Shown in pieces: positions 9,350 to 20,524 of a stretch of DNA of 64,000 nucleotides. The DNA is from Neocallimastix lanati (nom. inval.) (taxonomy: Eukaryota > Neocallimastigomycota > Neocallimastigomycetes > Neocallimastigales > Neocallimastigaceae), in the NCBI GenBank assembly GCA_016946835.1, contig JACVTC010000049.1, positions 657,501 to 721,500 of the forward strand, in the 5' to 3' direction. Both the position numbers and the translations under genes were made by a program. The stretch's first letter is position 1; each line of letters starts with the position of its first letter. Below the pieces are notes generated by a model that was given only the letters and a program-made list of their open reading frames with translations, was not told the origin of the DNA and ran no database searches.

Positions 9350-9942
9350 TTTTGAGCCATTACACTCAGAAAAATACTAAATTATTAATAAATTACTTAA
9401 AAATTTAATAAATGTAAATAAATTTTAATTAATTAGATAATGTAAATAATTTTAGTTTTATATAAAATATAATTAAACTTTATTTTAATTATAAATATTA
9501 AATATTATGTTATAGTTTATACTTTGTTTATAAATAACAAAATAAAAATATTATTGTTTATATTTAGTTATAAATAGTTAAATTTGTAAAAATAAAAATA
9601 AATAATAATAATTAAAAATTATTGTTTAAATAATATAAACAAAAATAATAATTTTCGGACTATTAGAGAAACATTTCGTAAAATTATTATAAATATTAAA
9701 AATATATAAAAACATTAGAAAATGATTATAAAAAAAAAACAGGGAAAGGAAAGAAATAACTAATAAAACATGTAACAGAAAATAAATAATAATAAATAAT
9801 AAATAATAAATAATAAATAATAAATAAAAGAAAAAGGATAGAAATAATTGTGGTAAGAAAATAAGAGAAATATTATTATTAAAAGTAATAATTATTTAGT
9901 TTAGAATATAAAATTTTCTATTAAATAAATAAATAAAAAATA

Positions 9943-9989
9943 AATAGACCGTCCCAATCTTTTTGGAGGAGAATCCGGGCGGGTCTATT
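9943..9989 (+). promoter_or_regulatory. E2 primer-binding site within a U5-leader stem
   Basis: PBS TGGAGGAGAATCCGGGC (9964-9980) differs by one base from the E1 PBS. It is enclosed by AATAGACC (9943-9950) and GGTCTATT (9982-9989), an 8-bp perfect stem. Further pairing of AAAATTTTCTA-type sequence lies outside it. Confidence 0.75.
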
Positions 9990-10095
9990 AGAAAATTTTA
10001 TGAAAATAAATTAAATAATTATTTAAATTATATAAAACTAGAACAAGTAAACAATATAATTGTCGAAAGTTTTTGTTTTAAATTAGAAATAGTAA

Positions 10096-10185
10096 TTAAA
10101 TAATAATAATAAAATAATAATAATAAAATAATAATAATAAAATAATAATAATAAAATAATAATAATAAAATAATAATAATAAAAT
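10096..10185. repeat. AT-rich 14-bp tandem repeat in the E2 leader
   Basis: About six copies of a unit made of four ATA/TAA triplets plus AA, lying between the PBS and gag of E2. Confidence 0.8.
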
Positions 10186-10666
10186 TAGATAATAATAAAA
10201 AAATAAAAAAAAAAAAAAAAAAAATATTAATTTATAATTAATAGATATTATAATATAGATAATTATAGTTATTAAGTTATTTAGTATAAGTTATATAAAG
10301 ATATAATTATATAAGAATAAATAATATTATTATTAGGTTATATGGTAGATAATAAATAATAAATAATAAATATTAGTTTATTAAATATAAGTTATATAAA
10401 TAAAGTTATTGGTGAATAAATAATAACATAATTAGAATTTAGGAATAATTTATAAAAGCTAGATTTATTTGAATATAATAATAATATATACGAATAATAA
10501 TATTTTCATTATCAATACCACAATTATTGAATTATATTAAGGGTTCAAATAGTACTCTTCTTCATCAATATATATAATCTTATAAAAAAATAATATATAT
10601 ATACATAATATACATAAAGTAATAATTTAAATAAAGAAAAATATATATCAATACTAATAGAATTAA

Positions 10667-11610
10667 ATGTTGGACGTATCAAAGATAAAGAAAGAACTTC
10701 CCTACCTGGAAAATTACGGCAAAAATGTATTTGAGTGAATAGAAGATTTAAAAGATTTACTCACTCTCCAAAGTTTAGTGAAATAAAGAAATCGGTGGAG
10801 GAATATTTGGAAATTACAAAAGGGGATAAATGGAGCATATTAAGAAATATGAACATTGCAGAGGAAGAAACAATAAAAAAATTTAATTATAGATACAGAA
10901 GATATTATCATAACCTTAACAGAGAATATCAAAAATTGATTACTGTTAAGGAATACCAAGAAGCTATTAGTTCTAGGATCTTTCCATGCTCTCAAGTTGC
11001 TTTGGCAAGAGTTACTGATCTACAGGAAGCATACAGAATTGCAGAATTAGCTGAAAAGACAGAAAATGAAATAAAGGAGAAAAATGAAAACAATGGACCA
11101 CGAGCTAGAAGAGGTCTCAAAAATATATCTATGTTTACGCAGAATAATAATTATATGATGGGTCATCCATTCTAACGTGGATTCATTAATGAAGAAGTGA
11201 GTTATCCTACGTATAATGGATTCAATAGAATGAATAATACCAGTAATAGAAGAAATTTAAATTCAAATCCTAGTCGATATAATAACAGAAGTTTTGCGAC
11301 TAATTTCAAGGAAAATTATGATGTAAGAAGAAATTATATAGGTAATCCATATAATAATAATAATAATAATTTTAGAAGGGTATTTCATAAAGAATTAAAA
11401 CGTGAAGATCAAATTAATCCTAATAATTCTGCTGAAAAGAAAGTTAGCGGTGATCCTGAAAAAGAAGAAGGTACTAATGGAACTGTGAGAAGATCATTTC
11501 CACCATCATGTTGTCATCGATGTGGAGAAAAGGGGCATAAAGCTCAGGATTGCAAATATACTTACAAACAATTAGCTGAAATGGAAGAAAAGGAGCTTTT
11601 AAATTGCTAG
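10667..11610 (+). pseudogene. gag: E2 Gag, disrupted
   Basis: ATG at 10667 opens with MLDVSKIKKELPYLENYGK. TGA follows at the codon that is Trp in E1, E3, E4 and E5 Gag, and then about 40 residues are deleted relative to E1. Homology resumes (SEIKKSVEEYLEITKGDKW...FNYRYRRYY...RIAELAE) to a TAA near 11173, and continues in the next frame through an Asn/Arg-rich region to a good CCHC knuckle, CCHRCGEKGHKAQDC, around 11508-11552. The frame closes at TAG 11608-11610, right after a slippery heptamer. The knuckle and the frameshift signal are better preserved than the N-terminus. Not functional as it stands. Confidence 0.75.
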
Positions 11611-11631
11611 ATGGAAGAAGGAAAACTTCCA
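11598..11631 (+). promoter_or_regulatory. E2 gag-pol -1 frameshift signal
   Basis: T TTA AAT (11598-11604), TGC, the stop TAG, then TGGAAG (11612-11617), loop AAGGAAAA and CTTCCA (11626-11631). The stem is GGAAG/CTTCC-type, where E1 and E3 have GGGAG/CTCCC: a compensated change. The following pol frame is -1. Confidence 0.75.
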
Positions 11632-12184
11632 GTAAGCAAACCAGCCTATTAACAATACAAACTGGAATGAATGAAAACAACAACAGACTTGAGGGGGGAA
11701 ATCTATCAGAACCATTGCAAGTAGTCATTCCAGCAATAAAAAAAATCATCATAAGAAGCAAACCCACTCACCATATAAAATTAATAAGAATGAGAACATA
11801 CAAAGTAAATTATCTGCTAACCCCATACCTTTTAATACACCAGCAATGAAGTTTAATCAACCGCCACTAATGCCTAAAGATGAAGATAAATTCATTGATA
11901 ATAATAATACTCCAGGAGATAAAGAAAATGAACAGATGAAGAAAGAGAAAAAAAAATTAGAGGTAGAACATTATTATAAGAATAATGAAAGTCATCAAAG
12001 CTTAGCCAGTATGGAAGATGAAATAATAGTAGATGAAAATAATAATAATAGAGATACTGAGAAATTGGAACATTTGGATCTTTCACACATTACAGAAGCA
12101 AGAATCGATAAAATAAAAGGAAATAATAAGGAAGAAAAAGAAAAAGAGATCAGGGGTCAGCATGATTTAAAAATGAATGAATAA
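11605..12184 (+). pseudogene. pol: E2 Pol N-terminal fragment
   Basis: Begins in the -1 frame across the stem-loop (GRRKTSSKQT, matching GRRETP/GRRETS in E6 and E4). It shifts frame near 11840 and then carries the family word LEHLDLSHITEARI at about 12067-12108. It ends before the protease. The segment is a short hydrophilic Asp/Glu/Lys/Asn-rich linker that precedes protease in the other elements. No catalytic domain remains. Confidence 0.65.
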
Positions 12185-12255
12185 GAATGGAGAGACAATA
12201 CAAAAATTAGAAAGACATATCAAATTAATGGAAAACTTATGATATAAAATAAATA

Positions 12256-12487
12256 AAACCGTAAGGAAATTAATTAATAACAAATTAGGGTGATTCCAAT
12301 TTGTTATTAATTAAGGTTTTTAGTCGATTTTGTGAGTGCGGTTTTCCGTCCCGGAGTAATATAAATTTATATTCCCCACGACACCTCTCCGTAGTTCGTT
12401 AACTATTCGAGTGTTGTCAGGGTTTCCGGACAAGATCGAGCACTGGCGAATAATGAACTTATTTCACCGAAGTTATAAGGTTTTTTA
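12256..12487 (+). promoter_or_regulatory. E3 conserved structured leader
   Basis: A GC-richer block between PBS side and gag, also present in E6 (36472-36702, minus). Visible stems: TTAATTAATAAC with GTTATTAATTAA around AGGGTGATTCC; GGAGTAATATAAA with TTTATATTCC; a multi-part stem from AGTTCG to GAACT enclosing AGTG/CACT and TTGTC/GACAA; and CTTAT/ATAAG around CACCGAAG. A C-G pair in the first stem is T-A in E6. Function unknown; a packaging, dimerisation or translation element is plausible. Confidence 0.65.
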
Positions 12488-12886
12488 TTAGAATTATTAT
12501 ATGAATATAAAATAAAGTTGTCATTAATAAAATTCAGTGGAAAATTTCAATAAATAATATTTCAATCCAATAACAATTATTTTTAAATTTAATTAGTTCA
12601 ATATTTAATTCAACAAGAGAATTGAAAAATTATATTCAGCACATCCATACATCAACTTAAATTAAAAAGTGACAATAAAATTAATAATTAAATTAAAATT
12701 TCATTCATCAATCCATCAATTAAAGAAATAATATAACAAGCGATAATAAAATTAGAAATAAAATAAAATTTCATTAATCCATCCATCAAATTAAGAAATA
12801 AATTAGGAAGTGATAATAAAATTTATAATCAAAAAGAAAACCCATCCATTCATACATCAATTAATAATTTCAAATAAAATTCCAAA

Positions 12887-13942
12887 ATTAAAATATTAGA
12901 ATTACAAAGAATTCTACCAAGACTCAACGAAAACGCAAGAGATATAGATTCTTGGTGCGAAGAATTTACAAGAATTATGTCTCTAGCAGATATAAATAAT
13001 CCAAAAAATATACTCACATGGGCTATCGAATGTGTCGATGGAAAGTTAAAAGGGACTTTACAAGAATTACAAACCAAGAACGAAGAAGAAAATGATATCT
13101 ACCCTTTTATTGAAGAAATCAAAAAAGCAATAGAAAATGAACTTGAGATAACACCCCAAGAGAAATGTAAAAGGTTACAAAGAATGAAAATTAGAAGAGG
13201 AGAAAGTATAAAGAGCTTTAATTGGAGATACAAGAAAATTTATAATAATCTACCGAAAATTTATCAAAAATTTATTACGTTGAAGACTACGCAGACTCAA
13301 TAATCTATCAATCTTATGCTAGATCTCAAGTTATAACCCAACGATGTTTCGACTTAGAAGATGCATTCGAAGAAGCTGAATTGGCAGAAAGAGCCGAAGA
13401 AATTGGAGATACCGCTAATGAAGCAGTAATGACAACAGTTTTTAATTCCCACCCTTTTTATTACAGAAATAATGTTCATCCTTTCAAGCAATTTAATTCT
13501 CCGATTTATAATAAGAATTATAATCAAAGTTATAACCAAAATCACAATCAAAATTATAGTAGAAAGCAATTATACAACTCATACAATAAAAGGAATCAAC
13601 CAAATTATCAAAATTATAATGAATTTAATGAATTCCAGCATGGTTTTAGCAATCCAAAGATTGCCAATAATAAAAGAACTTATAATCAAAAAGAATACGA
13701 GCAAAATAATAATCTAGTGAATATTAAGCAAAATTTCGATGATACAAGACTTAATAATGAATTTACGAATAATGAAACTAACCAGAATAGAAAGAAAAAT
13801 TATCACCAAAAAATCACCGATTACATGCTATCGTTGTGGACAACAAGGCCATTACTATAAACATTGTCCATGTTCTTTCAAACAACTTGCTGAATTCGAA
13901 AATCAAAATCACGGCTCTTCTAACGATCATTTAAACTTCTAA
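12887..13942 (+). pseudogene. gag: E3 Gag, frameshifted
   Basis: Homology to E1 and E6 Gag starts at 12887, where the expected ATG reads ATT. It runs through LPRLNENARDIDSW and ECVDGKLKGTLQEL to FNWRYKKIYNNLPK. A 1-bp loss near 13277 moves it to the frame of AELAERAEE, an Asn/Tyr/Gln-rich tail follows, and a second shift near 13800-13830 restores the CCHC knuckle CYRCGQQGHYYKHC (about 13828-13869). Stop TAA is at 13940-13942. The three conserved blocks are in the usual order, so the assignment is firm, but no single product is possible. Confidence 0.8.
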
Positions 13943-13962
13943 AAGGGAGAAGGGAAACTCCC
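13930..13962 (+). promoter_or_regulatory. E3 gag-pol -1 frameshift signal
   Basis: T TTA AAC (13930-13936), TTC, TAA, then GGGAG (13945-13949), loop AAGGGAAA and CTCCC (13958-13962). Pol continues in the -1 frame from 13942. The signal is intact although gag and pol are decayed. Confidence 0.8.
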
Positions 13963-16900
13963 ACTAATCAAACCAAAGAAGAAATTGTAGCTACTGCTAT
14001 TAGAAAAAAAACAAATTTATTAATTGAAAAACCATATGGAAAAAACAAAAGGAAAAATAAAGAAAATAATACAATTAATCAAAATAATCAAATTGATTCT
14101 AATACAAAAACTAACAATGAGAATATCGAAATCGAAGTTGATGCAGTTTCATTCGACAAAATATATCCAAATGAAACAAAAAAAAATTTAACCAAATTGA
14201 TGTTTCTGTAATAAGTCAACCATCAATTAATAAAGTAAAAAGGAACGCAAGAAAACAAAGAGAAAATGAAATTTTAAACATTAACAATAAAGAAACGGAT
14301 AAACACAATGAAAAAGCTAAACTTCCATGTATCGAGTTAGCTGAAAAGAAAGTTAAAACCAGTAATTTTAATAAGCAAATGACAATTATGGAAGGACAAC
14401 CAAAGTATGACATTTGTAAGGATATAAGCTCAAAATTTGCTAATATTACAGTACCACAATTATTAGATGTTAGTCCAAAACTTCGTGCAGATTTTTTTAA
14501 GGCATTAAAACTCAAAAGTCCTGAAACTCTTAATGAATCACCTGAAGAAATTGTACTATCTGCCATGCATAGAGAAGATGTAGCAACTGTTGAATGTTTT
14601 ATTAATGATATTAAAGGTTTAGCATTTTTAGATACATGTGCCAGTATCAACATTATCACAAAAAACTTCCTAAATAAATTTAATAAAATTAAACTATAGG
14701 ATTTGTTAAGAACAACATTGTACAAGTATTATCAAAAGAAAACGTTTACACTGAAATTTATTTACTAAATGTTAAAATTGGAAAATTAGTTATACATGAT
14801 ATTTTCAGAGTCATTGATAATGATCAAAATTTGTTTGATATATTAATCGGCTACAGAACACTTAAAGAAAACAATTTATTCATTAATCCTCTTAACAATA
14901 ATCTATGTTTAATGAAAGAAGATGATTCTTGGGAATATATTATAAAACTTGGTAAAGGCAATAATGGAAATATTATTAATAATAATGATGATGATGCTGA
15001 ATCTATAATAATATATGATGAAACAAACTCTGATATTAATAATAATTCCTATTTATATTGCTTTATAAAGGAAGATAATAGTAAGAAAAATAATACGATA
15101 CTAAAAGAACAAATAAATACAAAAAATTCAAATCTTGAAACAGGAAATAAAAAAATAAAAAAACAATTTAATGAAGAAATTAACGAAAAGGATAAAATGA
15201 TAGAAGTAATAATTAATGGAGTACCGAATAAGTTTAAAAATAAAATAAAAGAAATCTTTAATGAATTCTATTCTATTCTTGCTACTAAAATTGATGAGTT
15301 AAAACCAACCAAGTTACTACCACATAACATTCAACTTGAAATGAATACTAAACCAATAAAACAAAAATGTTATAGACTTTCAAAAGTTCAGGCTATAGCA
15401 CTTAAAAAGGAGTTAGAAAAACTTATTAAAAACAAATTAATCGAACCATCGAACTCTCCTTGGTCTTCTCCGGTTATCCTAGTTCTCAAGAAAAATAAAA
15501 AATGGAGATTATGTATTGACTTCCGAAAATTGAATAACGTTAAAATCAAGGACGCTTATACGCTACCTCTTATCGATGAAATTTTATTTTCTATTGGTAA
15601 ACAAGTAAAAATATTCACAACAATTGACCTATTTTCTGGATTCCACCAAATACCCATGAATAAAGAAGATATTCCAAAAACAAGTTTCACGACAATGTAC
15701 GGTAATTATCAATTTTTAGTTATGCCTTTTGGATTGTGTAATGCTCCAGGTACCTTCCAAAGAGAAATGAACAGAATATTTTCCCCTCTTATTGGTGTAT
15801 GTATGTTTGTTTATATTGATGACTTAGTAATATTCTCTCCTTCCTTAGAACAACATGTTGAAGATCTTAAAAAAGTATTTGAAATTATAAAAGAAAATGG
15901 ATTAAAGATTAACTTAGAAAAATGTAATTTCTTTAAAGAAAAAGTAGAACTATTAAGACATACCTTGTCGATCAATGGTATTTCTCCAATTCAAGATAAA
16001 ATAAAAGATATTTTAGAATGGATGCCTCCCAAAAATATCACACAATTACAATCATTTCTCGGTGCAGTTGGTTACTATCGTAAATTAATATTCAACTTTG
16101 CGAATATTGCAAAACCTATATTCAAACTTTTAAAAAAGGGAGTTAAATTTATTTGGGAAAATGAACAAGAAGAAAGTTTCAATGAATTAAAAAATAAACT
16201 AATTTCAACTCCAATACTTACTATGCCCGATTTCGAAAAACAATTTATTATTAGAACTGATGCTTCCTATGACGGAATAGGTGGCGTATTACTTCAAAAG
16301 GATGAAAATAACAATGAAAAACCAATTCACTTCGTAAGTCGCTCTTTAAAACCGGCAGAAAGAAATTATACAATTACTGATCTGGAAGGAACAGCCGCGA
16401 CTTACTGGGCTAAAAAATTTAAATCATATATTTCTGGAAACAAATATACGACGCTTCTTTACAGGGATCACAAACCTTTAGTATGATTATTTAAAAATAA
16501 AGAAACAAACAATTCAAGACAAACTAGATGGGTCTTACTTTTATCAATGCTTAATGTTAAAGTTTTATACGAACCAGGAAAGAAAAATGTTATCGCTGAT
16601 GCATTATCAAGGTTGAAATCAAAAAATGATGAATTAGTTGCAACAATAACTTCTGAAATGAACGAAAATAATCTTTTATCAAGCTTTAAAGATAAATTTG
16701 TAATTATTAATGGTGAAAAATTTTTTAAGGATGATGGAAAATTAAGAAAAGTTATTTATAATGAAAAAGAAAGAATTAAACTTATACTTAGTGCTCACAA
16801 AATTGGTCACGAAGGAGTATTTGAAACATATAATCGACTAAAAGAGATTATTATTGGACCAATATGATATTGGATGTGAAATACATAGTTAGAACTTGTA

Positions 16901-17833
16901 AAAGATGTCAGCTTTTTAGACCTCAGTCATTTAATTATCAAACTGAAGATATAGCAACAAAACCAGGTTTACCATTCACAAGAGTTGGTCTAGATATTAT
17001 AGGCCCATTACCTACAACAAAAAATGGAAATAAATATAATTGTTTTAGTAGATTACTTAACAAAATGGGTAGAAGCAGAGCCAACTAAATACATAGAATC
17101 TGATGATGTTATAAGATTTTTATCCAAAGTTTTTTCTCGTCACGGTATTCCTGAAATAATTGTAACAGACAATGGACCACAGTTTAATTCCGATAAAACA
17201 AAAGCATTCCTCGACTTATATGGTGTTTATGTTCATTTTATAGCAACCTATCATCCAGAATCAAATGGAGAAGTCGAAAACCGCAACAAAGAAATTGGGA
17301 AATATTTAAGACTTCTTTGTAATAAAAATACTTCTCAGTGGGATGAAATATTACCAAGTGCTTTATGGGCGTTGCGTACAAGTAAAAATGAAACAACGAA
17401 ATTTTCTAGTTTCGAATTATTATATGGAAGACGTGATCTCCAGCCATTCGAATTAGTATTGAACTTAGACAAAAAAGAAGATTTCGAAAGTAATGAAGAA
17501 TTTTTAATAAGAAGATTTACAACCCATTATAAATGGATAAAGGAAGCAATCAATAATATTCAAATTGCAAATAAAATATGGGAAGACAGAAGAAAACAGA
17601 TGAAAAGACTTAAAGCTGAATATAAATCCGGATATTTAGTAATGATTAAATGTATAAATAGAAGAAAACTTGATCCTTTCTTTTTAGGCCCTATGAAAAT
17701 CGTTAAGAAACAATTCAACACAGTAACACTTTGTGATCCAGTAACAAACGAAATTGCCGATAGAAATGTTCACTTAAAAGATATTGTTCCATATCAATTA
17801 TGCGAAATCGAGACTTCAGGGGACGAAGTCTGA
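13937..17833 (+). pseudogene. pol: E3 Pol (protease-RT-RNase H-integrase), many breaks
   Basis: Polyprotein relic. Protease has FLDTCASIN at about 14627-14653 (Cys in place of the usual Gly). RT is continuous from 14831: DFRKLN, FTTIDLFSGFHQIPM, MPFGLCNAPGTFQREMN and the catalytic FVYIDDLVIF near 15820. RNase H has RTDASYDG near 16255 and DLEGTAA. Integrase has an HHCC finger (HKIGHEG...CKRCQ), DIIGPLP, TDNGPQF and ESNGEVENRN, the DDE triad. Breaks: frameshifts near 14185, 14695, 16850 and 17035, and a TGA at 16484-16486 in HKPLV(stop)LF. The tail carries a GPMKIVKKQFNTV segment typical of the gypsy integrase C-terminus, with no chromodomain. The protein ends SGDEV at 17833, 17 bp before the 3' LTR. 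Confidence 0.88.
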
Positions 17834-17850
17834 GCTTAGGGGTGGCATTA

Positions 17851-18617
17851 TGTTACGGAACAAATAAAATAATTAAAACTATATTTAATTATTAAAGATT
17901 AAAAATTATTAATATTAGTGGAATTAAATAACAAATATTAAAATAATTATAAATTTAGTTATAATAAATTAGAAAATATATTAATTATTATTTTTATTTA
18001 ATATTGTAATACTTAATAATATTTTAATAGTTTATTATATTTTATTATTAAATTTTTATTATTAAATTTTTATTATTAAATTTTTATTCCAATCCAATCA
18101 AATAACTATTCTAAATGTATAAAAAGAACAAAGTAGTACAATACTTTAGTTCTCTCTCTTTCTTCTTACAACTTTATTATTATATTATTCTTTTGATATT
18201 TTCGAGTTTAAATGATAAATTTAGTTAGTTAAATTAAAATAAAATTAGTTTAAATAATTAAATTTAAATAGTTTAAATAATAAATTAGTATAGTTTAAAT
18301 AATAAAATTAGAATAGATTAAATAATAAAAATAAAATAGTTTATTTTAAATAAAGTTAGAATTAAAAATAATTTAAGTTTTGTATTAAGTGTTTAAAGGT
18401 TTTTAGTGTTTGGTTAATAGTTTTAATAATTATAGTTGTTAGTTAAATTATTTATATTAGGTTATATTAATTTTGAATAATTTATTTTAGTTTAAATTGT
18501 TTAGTATTTAGATTTTTAAATTAGAATAATAGATTAGAATAATAGAATAGAATTTAAAATTTTCTTTAATTATTAGAGTATATTATTTTATGATAAAAAT
18601 TCTTCAATACTGTACCA
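17851..18617 (+). repeat. E3 3' LTR
   Basis: Begins TGTTACGG, ends CTGTACCA, 767 bp. It is preceded by a purine-rich stretch (AGGGGTGG) that can serve as polypurine tract and has TATAAAAA at 18118-18125. The inverted LTR of E6 (37057-37905) has the same termini and the same TATA-region words. Confidence 0.82.
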
Positions 18618-18710
18618 TTTTTGATAAATAATGAAATTATAAAATTAAAATAAATAATAAATAATAAATTCTTATTTAACTTAACTCAAAATTAATTCTT
18701 TTAGAAGTCC
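18618..18710. other. Flank resembling the tRNA-Trp upstream region
   Basis: Sequence right after the E3 LTR (TTTTTGATAAATAATG...AAATTAAAATAAATAATAAA...CTTAACTCAAAATTAATTC) is colinear with 1243-1335, which starts 10 bp upstream of the tRNA-Trp gene. No tRNA is present here. Confidence 0.5.
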
Positions 18711-19544
18711 CGAAATCAAATTAAGAAAATTAATTAAAAGAAATAAATGAAAATAAAATAAATTAATAATTATTATTATTATAAAATTATAAATAAACAA
18801 AATAATAAACAAATTTAATAAATTGTAAATACTAAATAAACAAATTTATAGACATTTCAATATTAAAATTAAATAGTTGAATAATCTTTAAATTACCTTT
18901 TATTTAAAATAATTAATATTTTATTTATTTTATAACTCAACTTTTATAAACAAATTGTAATTAAAATAACATTTTAAAACTCATCTTTATTAATATTTTA
19001 ATTGTAAATATTGTTTAATTTAATAATAAATTATTCTTTATTTCTCTTTTATTAATTTTATTATTTTTAATGTAAATAGTTTAAAATCAAAGAAAAATAT
19101 AAAAACATGTAAATATTTCTTATAAATTATTCATTATTATTAATTATTTAATAAATTATTATAAATATTTTATTAGTTATAATAATCAAAAAGTATGATT
19201 ATTAATTATTTAATAAATTATTATATATATTTTATTAGTTATTAATAATCAATTTTATTATTAAAATTTAAAATAAATTAGTATAAATAATAAATATTTC
19301 ATTTTATTATTTTATTAGTTTTAACAATTATTTTATTAATTTAAACAAAATTAATTATTAAATAAATAAAGATTAATATTAAAATAAAAATAAATTTTTA
19401 TTTTAATAAAACATTTTTGTGTTTAATAATAAAACATATATATTTTTTTTTAAATTTCTTAAATCTATTTTATTCAGTATTTATCCTCTTATTCACTTCT
19501 ACAAAATTTAATTTTGTAGATTATGAATATCAGGTATAAATCAT
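18711..19544. other. AT-rich non-coding stretch
   Basis: No open frame, RNA gene or LTR terminus that I can support; simple AT-rich sequence with short direct repeats (for example 19137-19160 and 19200-19225). Confidence 0.4.
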
Positions 19545-19549
19545 TTTGT

Positions 19550-20519
19550 TGTAATAATCATACTAAGTTCTATTACTAAATATGATTATTAACTTCAACT
19601 TAATGACTAATTCATTAAGTTGAGAAATAAAATAAAAATAAAAATTTTACCTAAAAAAGAGTTTATTATAAAATTAATTATAATAACAACACAAAAACCA
19701 AAGGAAGAAATATTTGTATAAAGTTAAAGTTGGTTTTAAAAAATATGTTTTTTGAATAAAATATTTAATTTATTAAAGTTTAGAATGTAATATTGTTATT
19801 ATTATAACTATCTTTTTTTATAATAATAACTATTGATTTCTTAAAGGGAAATCAAGAGCCCTTTTTATAATTTTTTATGGAAATAAGGTTAAATAAAAAA
19901 GGTTTTCTAATCTTAAAATTATCTTATCTAGAAAAAGATTAGAAGAAAAAACTAGATAAGTTTTGATCGATATTTTATTCATATCGATCATTGTATATAT
20001 TAAGTAAAACCAAATATATTATTTTATATTTGGGTAAAACCTTAGTTTATCGATTTTCTAAATTTTAATTTAGATCATCAGATAAAAGGAAAAATAAATA
20101 ATAACCGGAATGATCTAAATTATTCTATTTTCTAAATATCATTTTTAAAATCTAATCTAAACTTATTAATATAAAATTATTTTTAAACTAGAATACAGAA
20201 TTATAAAAAATACAGAAACTTATTAATTATTCTTTTAAATGTACAATATAAAAAATAAAAAAAAGTAATTGTTTACATTAATATTTAATAATTAAATGAA
20301 TAACTAAATAAAATTAGTAATATTAATAAATGTATATATAATAATTATTTAAATAAATTTTCTAATATTATATAAGTGTATTAATAATTATAATTATAAT
20401 AAATTTAATAATAATATCTCAATGTATGAATTAGTTATAAATTTAAATAAATTTATAATTATTATCAATAATTATAAAGACTAAGAAATATTATTAATAA
20501 ATAATTAATATTTCTTACA
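19550..20519 (+). mobile_element. R1 solo LTR, copy b
   Basis: TGTAATAATC...TTTCTTACA, 970 bp, flanked by TTTGT on both sides (19545-19549 and 20520-20524). It has the same hairpin chain as copy a: CTTATCTAG/CTAGATAAG, GATCGATAT/ATATCGATC, and a terminal stem TAAGAAATATTA/TAATATTTCTTA whose sequence differs from copy a but still pairs. Confidence 0.8.
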
Positions 20520-20524
20520 TTTGT

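Larger units (their letters stand above)
9771..12245 (+). mobile_element. E2: gypsy-like element, 3' truncated
   Basis: Includes the end of a 5' LTR (about 9956, GTCCCA; the LTR start is uncertain, with a TGTAACAG candidate at 9771), PBS, leader, damaged gag, frameshift signal and the first part of pol. Homology ends at about 12184-12245, where E3 leader sequence begins. Gag is closest to the E5 Gag (SKI...PYL start), so E2 and E5 are one subfamily. Confidence 0.7.
12246..18617 (+). mobile_element. E3: nearly full-length gypsy-like element, degenerate
   Basis: Leader, gag, frameshift signal, complete pol (protease, RT, RNase H, integrase) and 3' LTR are present. The 5' LTR and PBS are lost at the junction with E2 at about 12246. 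Gag and pol carry at least seven frameshifts or stops, so it is dead. E4 and E6 are close relatives: they share LTR termini TGTTAC...GTACCA, and E6 shares the conserved structured leader. Confidence 0.85.

Noticed and set aside
9649-9990. Bacterial-type rho-independent terminators at GC-rich hairpins
   Set aside because: These hairpins enclose retrotransposon primer-binding sites and the genome is eukaryotic.
10736-10738. Alternative genetic code with TGA read as Trp
   Set aside because: Several Gag copies have TGA at Trp positions, but the intact element E7 uses TGG throughout with no in-frame TGA, E3 and E5 have TGA at non-Trp positions, and the only tRNA-Trp seen has anticodon CCA. Decay explains the data better; kept only as a low-level finding.
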